Positions 44,735 to 51,828 of a DNA stretch of 64,000 nt are shown piece after piece. Source of the DNA: Alphaproteobacteria bacterium (GTDB lineage Bacteria; Pseudomonadota; Alphaproteobacteria; Acetobacterales; Acetobacteraceae). Every line of letters starts with the position of its first letter. The first letter of the stretch is position 1. The stretch covers positions 40,177 to 104,176 of the forward strand of contig VGDM01000010.1 in NCBI GenBank assembly GCA_016869715.1, read 5' to 3'. Under the pieces are notes generated by a model. The model was not told the origin of the DNA and searched no databases. It saw only the letters and a program-made list of their open reading frames with translations. The translations under genes and the position numbers were made by a program.

Positions 44735-45435
44735 TGCGCCAGATTGTGCTGGATACGGAAACCACTGGGCTTGATCCGCTGACCGGTGATCGCGTGATCG
44801 AAGTGGCGGCAGTGGAGCTATTCAACCTGCTGCCCACGGGCGAAGTCTTCCACAGCCTGATTGACCCGGAACGCGATATCCCCGCTGAGGCATCGCGCAT
44901 TCACGGCTTCACCAATGGCGATGTCGCCGGCAAGCCAAAATTCCCTGATATCGCTGAAGCGCTGTTGGCGTTTCTCGGTGATTCCGACATCATAGCCCAT
45001 AACGCGCCGTTCGATTTTGGTTTCCTCGATGCGGAATTATTCCGCTGCGATAGGCCCATCCTCAACCGCAGGCGCATGATTGACAGCCTAGCGATGGCGA
45101 AGACGCGCTTTCCTGGCATGCCGAATAATCTTGATGCACTTTGCCGCCGGCTTGGCGTGGATAATTCGATGCGCGGCAACCACAACGCCATTCTTGACTG
45201 TCAGCTTCTGGCGCAGGTCTATCTTGAACTGATGGGCGGCAAGCAGCCGGGCCTGGAATTGGCGGCCAAGGCTGCGCCGCGCCTTGTGACGCTTGACCTG
45301 GAAAAGGTTGAGCGGGCCGCATTGTTGATAGCGCCACCAGCCGAGGCACTGGCGGCGCATGATGCCTTCGTCAAAGCCAAGATCAATGATGCGATTTGGC
45401 TGAAACCGCCTTTCGCATCAGATGAAGTGAACTGA
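44734..45435 (+). CDS. dnaQ: DNA polymerase III epsilon subunit (3'-5' exonuclease)
   Basis: A 233-aa DEDDh exonuclease: ExoI with Asp7/Glu9 in IVLDTETTGLDP, ExoII HNAPFDFGFLDAEL, ExoIII HNAILDCQLLAQVY. The C-terminal 50 residues hold the alpha-binding tail with RLVTLDLEKVER. It proofreads for DNA polymerase III. It starts one base into the coaE stop and ends convergently six bases from the hemE stop. Next to the putative oriC, its location fits the usual origin-proximal set. Confidence 0.92.
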   Translation: MRQIVLDTETTGLDPLTGDRVIEVAAVELFNLLPTGEVFHSLIDPERDIPAEASRIHGFTNGDVAGKPKFPDIAEALLAFLGDSDIIAHNAPFDFGFLDAELFRCDRPILNRRRMIDSLAMAKTRFPGMPNNLDALCRRLGVDNSMRGNHNAILDCQLLAQVYLELMGGKQPGLELAAKAAPRLVTLDLEKVERAALLIAPPAEALAAHDAFVKAKINDAIWLKPPFASDEVN

Positions 45436-45441
45436 AGCGCC

Positions 45442-46500
45442 TCAACTACTGCGGATAATGCGCATGAGCTGCGCAACATGCTCGGGCGGTGTTGGGGGGA
45501 TGATGCCGTGGCCCAGATTGAAGATGAAAGGCCGGCCCCGCATGGCGGCAAGGATACTTCGCGCCTCGGCTTCCAAGGCGGCGCCGCCGGCCACCAACGC
45601 GAGCGGGTCGAGATTGCCTTGCAGCGGCATGCTGGCGGGCACGGCCTGGGCCGCCCAGCGCGGGTCCATGCTGGTATCCATGGCCACCCCATCCACCGCC
45701 GCGCGGCTCGCGTAGTCGGGCAGCATGGGGCCAGCCAGGCGCGGGAAACCAATGATGGGTGTGGTGGGGCAGCGCTTGCGTACGGCGCGGGCAATGGCAG
45801 CAGAGGGTTCGATCGCCCAGCGGCGAAATTGGCCCGGTGGCAGCAGACCCGCCCAGGTATCGAATAGCATGAGAGCCTCGGCGCCGGCCTCTACCTGGGC
45901 CACCAGATATTCGGTGGTCGCATCCTGCAAGATGCGGATCAGGCGGCCAAAGCTGGTGGGATCACCGAAAGCCATGCCGCGCGTCGCCGCGAAATCCTTG
46001 CTGCCGCGGCCTTCCACCATGTAGCAGGCGACAGTGAAGGGCGACCCGGCAAAACCGATCAGGGCGGTTTTAGGGTGATGTTGATCCAGGCCAGCCCGCG
46101 TCAGGCGCACGGTCTCAAAAATCGGCGCGGCTTTGGCCAGCATGCCATTCAGATTAAGCGCTGCAATACCCTCAGGCGAGCGAATGGGGTCAAGCAACGG
46201 GCCCTCGCCCTCGGCAAAGCGAAGCCCCTGGCCCAACGCCCAGGGAACCATCAGAATATCGGAAAACAGGATCGCGGCATCCATGGCGTAGCGGCGTATT
46301 GGTTGCAGCGTGACCTCAGCAGCTAGATCAGGCGTAGTGCAAAGCGAGATGAAACTCCCGGCCTTGGCGCGCGTAGCACGATATTCAGGCAAGTACCGCC
46401 CGGCCTGACGCATCAGCCATACGGGGGGCGGCCAGACGGCCTCTCCGGCCAGGACGCGCAAGAAGGGTTTGGCCCGACTGGGCTCGTTTTCCGTTTCCAT
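45442..46500 (-). CDS. hemE: Uroporphyrinogen decarboxylase
   Basis: A 352-aa HemE that decarboxylates uroporphyrinogen III to coproporphyrinogen III. Signatures PVWLMRQAGRYLPEYR, ILFSDILMVPWALGQGL, GFAGSPFTVACYMVEG and LFDTWAGLL are canonical, and the C-terminus NLGHGIIPPTPPEHVAQL matches the family. It forms the left flank of the origin candidate; hemE holds this position in Caulobacter and Rickettsia. Confidence 0.95.
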   Translation of the reverse strand: METENEPSRAKPFLRVLAGEAVWPPPVWLMRQAGRYLPEYRATRAKAGSFISLCTTPDLAAEVTLQPIRRYAMDAAILFSDILMVPWALGQGLRFAEGEGPLLDPIRSPEGIAALNLNGMLAKAAPIFETVRLTRAGLDQHHPKTALIGFAGSPFTVACYMVEGRGSKDFAATRGMAFGDPTSFGRLIRILQDATTEYLVAQVEAGAEALMLFDTWAGLLPPGQFRRWAIEPSAAIARAVRKRCPTTPIIGFPRLAGPMLPDYASRAAVDGVAMDTSMDPRWAAQAVPASMPLQGNLDPLALVAGGAALEAEARSILAAMRGRPFIFNLGHGIIPPTPPEHVAQLMRIIRSS

Positions 46501-46557
46501 GACCCGAACCTAAGCATCGAATCTAAGATTCTGAAAGATGAGGTAGCTTGTAGGGCC

Positions 46558-46566
46558 TGTGGATGA
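46558..46566 (-). promoter_or_regulatory. DnaA box, one mismatch
   Basis: TGTGGATGA on the plus strand is TCATCCACA on the minus strand, eight of nine positions of TTATCCACA. It lies in the hemE-proximal half of the origin candidate, close to the AT-rich stretch. Confidence 0.55.
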
Positions 46567-46764
46567 TGGGGAGGCAAGTGCTCCCAATTCCATCCACAGT
46601 CTTGTCCAGCGTCTAAGACCAAAGGGCTTTATGTATTCGTCGAGTAGGAAGTGAATTGCATCTGTAGTGGGGTAGGCTGGCGAAAAATCATTCAGGCTTG
46701 CGCCGAGCCTGGGTTATGTCCCCATTATAGGTCAGGGTGGGACCGGTGCTGGAATCCACCCCCA

Positions 46765-46773
46765 TTATCCACA
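46765..46773 (+). promoter_or_regulatory. DnaA box, perfect TTATCCACA
   Basis: An exact match to the strong 9-mer DnaA box, 24 bp before the start codon of the PPDK regulator gene. DnaA bound here would also cover the region expected to hold that gene's promoter. Confidence 0.75.
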
Positions 46774-46796
46774 TTGATTTACGGGACTCTCCCGCC

Positions 46797-47687
46797 ATGG
46801 CCTACAGGCAAATTGATCTGCACCTGGTATCCGATTCGACAGGTGAGACGCTGCAATCCATCGCGCGCGCAACGCTGGCGCGGTTTGATGATCATCACGT
46901 GGCAGATCATCGCTGGAGCCTGATCCGATCCCGTCTGCAACTGGACCGTGTGCTGGAAGGTATTCAGCAGGAACCTGGCCCGGTGCTCTATACGTTAGTG
47001 GACTCAAGTTTGCGGCATATTCTGGAAGAAAGCTGCCAGCGCATGGGTGTGCCGTGTCTTTCACCACTTGATCCGGTGATGGCGCTTTTGCAGGAGGCAA
47101 CCGGCGTCAAAGCGCGCGAAAAACGCGCTGCGCAACATGTGATGGATGCGGATTACTTCCGGCGCATTGACGCGATGCATTACGTGCTGTCGCATGATGA
47201 TGGGCAGGGCACGGTTGGTATCCGCAATGCGGATGTGGTGCTGGTGGGCGTATCACGCAGCAGCAAGACGCCGACCTGCTTTTATTTGGCCAATCGCGGC
47301 ATCAAGGCAGCGAATGTGCCGATTGTACCTGGTGCAAGCCTGCCAGATATTTTGAGCGATCCACCCTGCCCTGTTGTGGGCCTCTACATCGAAGCCAATG
47401 CGCTGATTGATATTCGCCGCCACCGCTTGAAGATCATCGGCGGCCAAGGCGTGCGGCAAGATACCACCGAATATATTGATCCCGAAGCGGTGAAGGCTGA
47501 AATCATCGCAGCGCGGCGCCAATGTACCTCGCAAGGTTGGCCGGTGATTGATGTGACACGACGCAGCATTGAGGAGACCGCAGCGACGGTGTTGCAATTG
47601 ATGGAAGCCTGGCATGCGCGTCGTCGAGAAGCAAAGGCCGCACCCGCACCTGAGGACCCCGCCGCTGGTGTGATCGGCAAGGTGTAG
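46797..47687 (+). CDS. ppsR: PPDK/PEP synthase regulatory kinase-phosphorylase (DUF299)
   Basis: A 296-aa bifunctional regulator that uses ADP to phosphorylate a Thr next to the catalytic His of PPDK and Pi to remove the phosphate. The N-terminal [20 protein letters not shown]-loop [10 protein letters not shown] (about 151-160), [17 protein letters not shown] and [10 protein letters not shown] are family hallmarks. The start [10 protein letters not shown] at 46797 is taken rather than a longer frame from 46737 that would enter the DnaA box. The target gene ppdK is 8 kb to the left. It is the RP001-family gene that borders oriC in alphaproteobacteria. Confidence 0.9.
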   Translation: MAYRQIDLHLVSDSTGETLQSIARATLARFDDHHVADHRWSLIRSRLQLDRVLEGIQQEPGPVLYTLVDSSLRHILEESCQRMGVPCLSPLDPVMALLQEATGVKAREKRAAQHVMDADYFRRIDAMHYVLSHDDGQGTVGIRNADVVLVGVSRSSKTPTCFYLANRGIKAANVPIVPGASLPDILSDPPCPVVGLYIEANALIDIRRHRLKIIGGQGVRQDTTEYIDPEAVKAEIIAARRQCTSQGWPVIDVTRRSIEETAATVLQLMEAWHARRREAKAAPAPEDPAAGVIGKV

Positions 47688-47689
47688 CA

Positions 47690-48472
47690 ATGTCTGCTGA
47701 GAAAGTGCCTGATGTAGCTGCGCTGGAACGCGCTTGCCTGACCGCCGTGCCAGCGCAGCGTGTTGCCTTCGATGGCAGCTTTGTGGTGCGGAGCTTTCTG
47801 GGCGGTACGGGGCGGGCCAATGCGGCAAGCTCACTCTCGCCCGCAGATGATCCCGATCTCGCGGCACGTGTTGCGCGGATTGAAGCCAGGTATGAGGCGC
47901 AGGGTTTGCCAGTGCGGTTTCGGTCCGTGCCACTCGACCCGCCTGGCTTTGCGACAATGCTCTCGGCGCGCGGCTATGTGACAACGGATGAGACGATCAT
48001 TTTTGTTGTGCCGGCTGAAGATATCGCGCGGGCGGATGCCGATGTGCGGGTATTGCAGGCGCCCGATGCGGATTGGATGGCGGTGACCGCAACAGCCGAA
48101 CATCAGGTGCCAGCGCGCCGCGTGGAGAAAGAGCGTGCGGTTAGCATGACGATGGTGCCGGCTGCCTGGCTGGTCTTGCATGAGGCCGGCAAGCCGGTTG
48201 CCTGTATCTCAGCCGTTGCGGATGGGGCGCTGGCGGGATTTTTCGATTTGGCTGTGGTGCCAGAGGCTCGCCGTCGCGGCCTCTCGGCCCGCATCACTCG
48301 CGCCGCGGCGCATTGGGCCCAGGCGCATGGCGCGCGCTGGATATGGGCGCAAGTGGCTGCCAGCAATCAGGCATCCTGCGCGGCGCAACAAAGCCTCGGC
48401 ATGCGGGAAGCCTATCGGTACGTCTATTACGTGCGGCCGCAGGATAAGTTACCGGCGATGCGCTTTGGGTAA
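47690..48472 (+). CDS. GNAT-family N-acetyltransferase
   Basis: A 260-aa protein with a C-terminal GNAT domain: acetyl-CoA binding loop VVPEARRRGLSARITRAAAHWAQ and the following NQASCAAQQSLGMREAYRYVYYV. The N-terminal half is divergent and may be a second, degenerate GNAT fold, as in tandem-type acetyltransferases. Substrate unknown. It begins two bases after the ppsR stop, so it is likely cotranscribed; the maf nucleotide-pyrophosphatase gene found here in many relatives is absent. Confidence 0.8.
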   Translation: MSAEKVPDVAALERACLTAVPAQRVAFDGSFVVRSFLGGTGRANAASSLSPADDPDLAARVARIEARYEAQGLPVRFRSVPLDPPGFATMLSARGYVTTDETIIFVVPAEDIARADADVRVLQAPDADWMAVTATAEHQVPARRVEKERAVSMTMVPAAWLVLHEAGKPVACISAVADGALAGFFDLAVVPEARRRGLSARITRAAAHWAQAHGARWIWAQVAASNQASCAAQQSLGMREAYRYVYYVRPQDKLPAMRFG

Positions 48473-48526
48473 TGGGTAGGGCGGGCTGGGCCTTGATGGA
48501 ATACCACCAAGGCTCAGCCGCATTCA

Positions 48527-49513
48527 TCACGGAATGAGGATGGTGCTGCCCGTGGTCTTGCGCGCTTCAAGCGCGATATGCGCAGAAGCCGCATCCTTCA
48601 GCGCATAGCTTTGATTGACGCGGATCTTGACGGCACCGGAGGCCACAACCTCGAACAAATCATTGGCGCGCGCCACGAGGTCACCACGCTGCGCGGTATA
48701 AGTCGCGAGGGTGGGGCGCGTTACATAGAGCGAGCCCTTGGCGGCCAGAATGCCAAGATCGGGGATAGCAACCGGGCCAGATGCATTGCCGTAGGAAATC
48801 ATCAGTCCGTAAGGGGCGAGGCAATCGAGCGAGGTAAGGAAACTATCCTTGCCGACACTGTCATAGACAACCGGCAGCATCGCGCCCTTGGTGATGTCCT
48901 TCACACGTGCTGGGATATCATCGGTGGTGAGCAGCGCGTGGTCCACGCCGTGTTGCTTCACAAGTGCGGCCTTTTCCGGCGTGCTGACAACGCCAATGAC
49001 GGTGCAGCCAAGGTGCTTCGCCCATTGGCTGAGAATAAGGCCAACGCCGCCGGCAGCGGCATGGATCAGCACGGTGTGGCCCGCCTTGACGGCGTGGCAT
49101 TTCTTGATCAGGAAGGCTGCCGTCATGCCTTGCAGCATCATCGCTGCGCCCTGTTCGAAGTTGATCGCATCTGGCATTTTTACCAGACGATCGGCCTTGA
49201 TGCTGCGCGCCTCGGCATAGGCGCCAATCGGCCCGGTGGCGTAGGCAACACGGTCGCCGACCTTTACTTCGGTAACACCTTCGCCAATCGCTTCCACAAT
49301 GCCGGAGGCTTCCATACCAATGATGGCCGGCATGCTCGGCGCCTTGTAAAGGCCGGTGCGGAAGTAAACATCAATGTAATTCAGGCCGACGGCCATATGG
49401 CGTACCAGCGCCTCGCCGGGCTTGGGGGAAGGAAGGGGCACTTCTTCCCAAACCATAATCTCCGGGCCGCCGGTCTCGTGGATGCGGATGGCGTGATTCA
49501 TGGGGGTATCCAT
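48527..49513 (-). CDS. qorA: NADPH:quinone oxidoreductase, QOR family
   Basis: A 328-aa medium-chain oxidoreductase without zinc ligands. The GroES-like N-terminus has LNYIDVYFRTGLYK and IGMEASGIVEAIGEGV. The Rossmann core HAAAGGVGLILSQWAKHLG matches quinone oxidoreductase QorA (one-electron quinone reduction with NADPH). The ATG at 49513 overlaps the ogt stop (ATGA); Met at 49501 is an alternative. It forms a short leftward pair with ogt. Confidence 0.88.
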   Translation of the reverse strand: MDTPMNHAIRIHETGGPEIMVWEEVPLPSPKPGEALVRHMAVGLNYIDVYFRTGLYKAPSMPAIIGMEASGIVEAIGEGVTEVKVGDRVAYATGPIGAYAEARSIKADRLVKMPDAINFEQGAAMMLQGMTAAFLIKKCHAVKAGHTVLIHAAAGGVGLILSQWAKHLGCTVIGVVSTPEKAALVKQHGVDHALLTTDDIPARVKDITKGAMLPVVYDSVGKDSFLTSLDCLAPYGLMISYGNASGPVAIPDLGILAAKGSLYVTRPTLATYTAQRGDLVARANDLFEVVASGAVKIRVNQSYALKDAASAHIALEARKTTGSTILIP

Positions 49514-50022
49514 CAAGGGCGCTTATGGGGCGCCGGGGGGTTGAGAGGGAGAGGAAGCGCTCGGCTTTCAAGGTCCAAAAGAAAGCGCTTTGTAGCTGGT
49601 CCGCCGCTGCCGGAATAGCCGCCGAGCGATCCATCCGCCGCCACGACACGGTGGCAGGGAATGATGATGGGAATGGGGTTGGCGCCATTGGCCCCACCGA
49701 CCGCGCGGGGGGCAGAACCGATGGCGCGGGCGATATCAGCATAGCTTCGGGTCTCGCCCGGCGGGATGGCGCAAAGCGCTGCCCAGACGCGTTTCTGGAA
49801 ATCGGAGCCATGGGGTGCCAGGGGCAAGTCAAAGGTCATTCGCTTGCCGTCGAAATAATCCTGCAGCTGATCCCGGGCGCGGCGGAGCAGGGGGGTCTCT
49901 TCCTGATCTCGCCCGCGACCCCAATCAAGCGCAACAATGGCGCCATCGTCTTCCGAGATGGTGAGATCGCCGAGATTGGTCAGGACAGAAAGTTGCGGCA
50001 TGACGCGGGGGCGAAGTGGCAT
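49513..50022 (-). CDS. ogt: Methylated-DNA-protein cysteine methyltransferase
   Basis: A 169-aa suicide alkyltransferase. The acceptor cysteine is in PIIIPCHRVVAADGSLGGY, preceded by FQKRVWAALCAIPPGETRSYADIA and the arginine-finger helix APRAVGGANGANP. It repairs O6-alkylguanine. An internal Met eight codons in (50001) is an alternative start. It is translationally coupled to the quinone oxidoreductase gene downstream and divergent from the ferredoxin gene, with about 50 bp between them. Confidence 0.9.
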   Translation of the reverse strand: MPLRPRVMPQLSVLTNLGDLTISEDDGAIVALDWGRGRDQEETPLLRRARDQLQDYFDGKRMTFDLPLAPHGSDFQKRVWAALCAIPPGETRSYADIARAIGSAPRAVGGANGANPIPIIIPCHRVVAADGSLGGYSGSGGPATKRFLLDLESRALPLPLNPPAPHKRP

Positions 50023-50073
50023 TATGGCTGGGAAGCGTCAAGCCGTGGCGCGTTTGAAGTAGGCGTAGGGAGG

Positions 50074-50457
50074 ATGCCCGTGGATAAGATGAAAGCCGAG
50101 GCGCAGCAGGTGCCTGATCCGCCGCTCTATTTTCAGGCGCATGTCTTCGTTTGCTGCAATCGGCGGCCTGATGGCCATAAGCGTGGTTCCTGCGCCGCGC
50201 GCGGCAGTGAGAGCCTGCGCGACTATATGAAGGCGCGCGCCAAGGAGTTGGGGCTGTCCGGGGTGCGGGTGAACATGGCTGGGTGCCTGGACCGCTGTGA
50301 ATTCGGGCCGACCATGGTGATTTACCCCGAGGGCATTTGGTATAAAATCGAAACGAAATCAGATATTGATGAGGTTCTTGAGGTACATCTGCGGCAGAGG
50401 GGGCGTGTAGCCCGGCTGATGCTGACGGAGCGCGATGTTCCGCCCGGGAAGGCTTAA
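50074..50457 (+). CDS. Thioredoxin-like [2Fe-2S] ferredoxin
   Basis: A 127-aa thioredoxin-fold ferredoxin. The four cysteines are spaced as C-x(10-12)-C ... C-x3-C: FVCCNRRPDGHKRGSC, then NMAGCLDRCEFGPTMVIYPEG. Such Shethna-type proteins appear as single-domain ferredoxins or NuoE-like subunits. The ribosome binding site AGGGAGG ends at 50073, so the ATG at 50074 may be too close, and GTG at 50080 or ATG at 50089 could be used. A parS site follows the gene directly and mnmE starts 33 bp later. Confidence 0.85.
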   Translation: MPVDKMKAEAQQVPDPPLYFQAHVFVCCNRRPDGHKRGSCAARGSESLRDYMKARAKELGLSGVRVNMAGCLDRCEFGPTMVIYPEGIWYKIETKSDIDEVLEVHLRQRGRVARLMLTERDVPPGKA

Positions 50458-50468
50458 GGCCGATCAGG

Positions 50469-50484
50469 TGTTTCACGTGAAACG
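50469..50484. other. parS centromere site 1
   Basis: TGTTTCACGTGAAACG matches the consensus TGTTTCACGTGAAACA at 15 of 16 positions, with the whole GTTTCACGTGAAAC palindrome intact. It lies 6 bp before the mnmE start and about 4.6 kb from parB. ParB would bind here and spread over nearby DNA. Confidence 0.9.
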
Positions 50485-50490
50485 AGGTCA

Positions 50491-51810
50491 GTGTTGAGCG
50501 CCGCCGATACGATCTATGCCTTGGCCAGTGGTGCCGCAGCCGGCGCGGTTGCGGTGCTGCGGTTATCAGGACCCCGTTCCGCTGAGACGGTGAGGCGTTT
50601 GGCTGGTGGCTTACCGCCGCCGCGGCATGCGAGCCTGCGCCGGCTGCGCGCCGCCGATGGCGAAACCCTGGATCATGCCTTAGTGCTGTGGTTCCCCAGT
50701 CCTGCTTCCTACACAGGTGAGGATGCGGCGGAGTTTCATCTGCATGGTGGGCGGAGCGTCATTGCTGGGGTGATGGAGGCGCTGGCCGCGTCCGGCCTGC
50801 GCCAAGCCGAGCCCGGCGAATTCACCCGCCGCGCCTTTCTGCATGGCAAGATGGACCTGACCGCCGCCGAGGGCATCGCTGATCTGATTGCTGCCGAGAC
50901 CGCGGCGCAACGCCGCCAGGCGCTGCATCAGGCGGGCGGCGGCCTGACCAAGCTTTACGGTGGGTGGGCTGAGCGTCTGGCGCGGCTACTGGCCCATCAG
51001 GAAGCGGCGATCGAGTTTGCCGAGGATGGCCTTCCGACCGATCTGGATGCCAAGGCACGCGCCGGGGCAGGGGAGCTACGTGCGGAAATTGCGGCGCATC
51101 TGGCAGATGCAAGGCGCGGCGAATTGCTGCGCGAGGGCTTGGTCTTTGCCATTATTGGTGCCCCAAACGCTGGAAAATCGTCGCTTCTCAATGCCTTGGT
51201 GGGCAGGGAGGCGGCCATTGTCTCCGCCCGCGCTGGCACGACCCGCGATATTGTGGAGGCGCGGCTGGATTTGGCGGGCATTCCTGTAACCCTGTCCGAC
51301 ACCGCTGGCTTGAGAGAAGCCAGCGACGAGATTGAGGCAGAGGGCATCAAGCGCGCCGAGCGCCGGGCAGAGCAGGCGCAGCTTCTCATCACGGTCTTCG
51401 CCGCCGATCAGCCGCCCGATGCCGAGACGCTGCGCTGGGTGCGCCCCGGGGCGCTTGTGCTCACCAATAAATGTGATCTTCAAGTTGGGCCTTCCGAGAT
51501 TGGCGGCATGCCCGCTATGGCGGTTTCGGCGCTGGAGGGTGCTGGGCTCGACGCACTGAGAAGCAGGCTTACCGAGGCGGCGCTCCGGCTCGCGGGCGCG
51601 GGTGAGGGCAATCAACTTACGCGTCCACGGCATAGGGCCATTCTGACTGAAGCTGCCGCGCTGCTGGCCGATGCCGAGGCAGCCAACTTGCTGGAACTTA
51701 CCGCGGAAGCGCTGCGGGCTGCGCTTTTCGCCCTCGGTCGGCTGACAGGGCGCGTCAGTGTGGAGGAAATTCTCGATATTGTCTTCAGGGACTTCTGTAT
51801 CGGCAAGTAA
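50491..51810 (+). CDS. mnmE: tRNA modification GTPase MnmE
   Basis: A 439-aa MnmE (TrmE). The N-terminal tetrahydrofolate-binding domain has SPASYTGEDAAEFHLHGG. The G domain spans about 215-370, with G1 GAPNAGKSS (about 223-231), G3 DTAG and G4 NKCD. The C-terminus carries the catalytic FCIGK motif. With MnmG it installs the (carboxymethyl)aminomethyl group on U34 of certain tRNAs. It starts with GTG six bases after parS1. The order mnmE-mnmG-rsmG-parA-parB is the common origin-proximal cluster. Confidence 0.95.
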   Translation: MLSAADTIYALASGAAAGAVAVLRLSGPRSAETVRRLAGGLPPPRHASLRRLRAADGETLDHALVLWFPSPASYTGEDAAEFHLHGGRSVIAGVMEALAASGLRQAEPGEFTRRAFLHGKMDLTAAEGIADLIAAETAAQRRQALHQAGGGLTKLYGGWAERLARLLAHQEAAIEFAEDGLPTDLDAKARAGAGELRAEIAAHLADARRGELLREGLVFAIIGAPNAGKSSLLNALVGREAAIVSARAGTTRDIVEARLDLAGIPVTLSDTAGLREASDEIEAEGIKRAERRAEQAQLLITVFAADQPPDAETLRWVRPGALVLTNKCDLQVGPSEIGGMPAMAVSALEGAGLDALRSRLTEAALRLAGAGEGNQLTRPRHRAILTEAAALLADAEAANLLELTAEALRAALFALGRLTGRVSVEEILDIVFRDFCIGK

Positions 51811-51828
51811 TGCTGATATAGGCGGCGC

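Larger units (their letters stand above)
46501..46796. other. Putative chromosomal replication origin (oriC)
   Basis: A non-coding 296-bp gap between divergent hemE and the PPDK regulator (RP001 family). By hand count its GC is about 52%, well below the flanking genes. It contains a perfect DnaA box TTATCCACA at 46765-46773, a one-mismatch box on the other strand (TGTGGATGA, 46558-46566) and a two-mismatch box CCATCCACA (46590-46598). A 30-bp stretch at 46511-46540 has only 10 G/C and an inverted repeat GAATC-TAA-GATTC, a possible unwinding element. No CtrA-type TTAA-N7-TTAA was seen. In Caulobacter and Rickettsia oriC sits between these same genes. Confidence 0.75.

Noticed and set aside
47688..47690. 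A maf nucleotide pyrophosphatase gene expected between the PPDK regulator and aroE-coaE-dnaQ
   Set aside because: Only two bases separate the regulator from the GNAT gene, and no maf-like sequence was found in the window.
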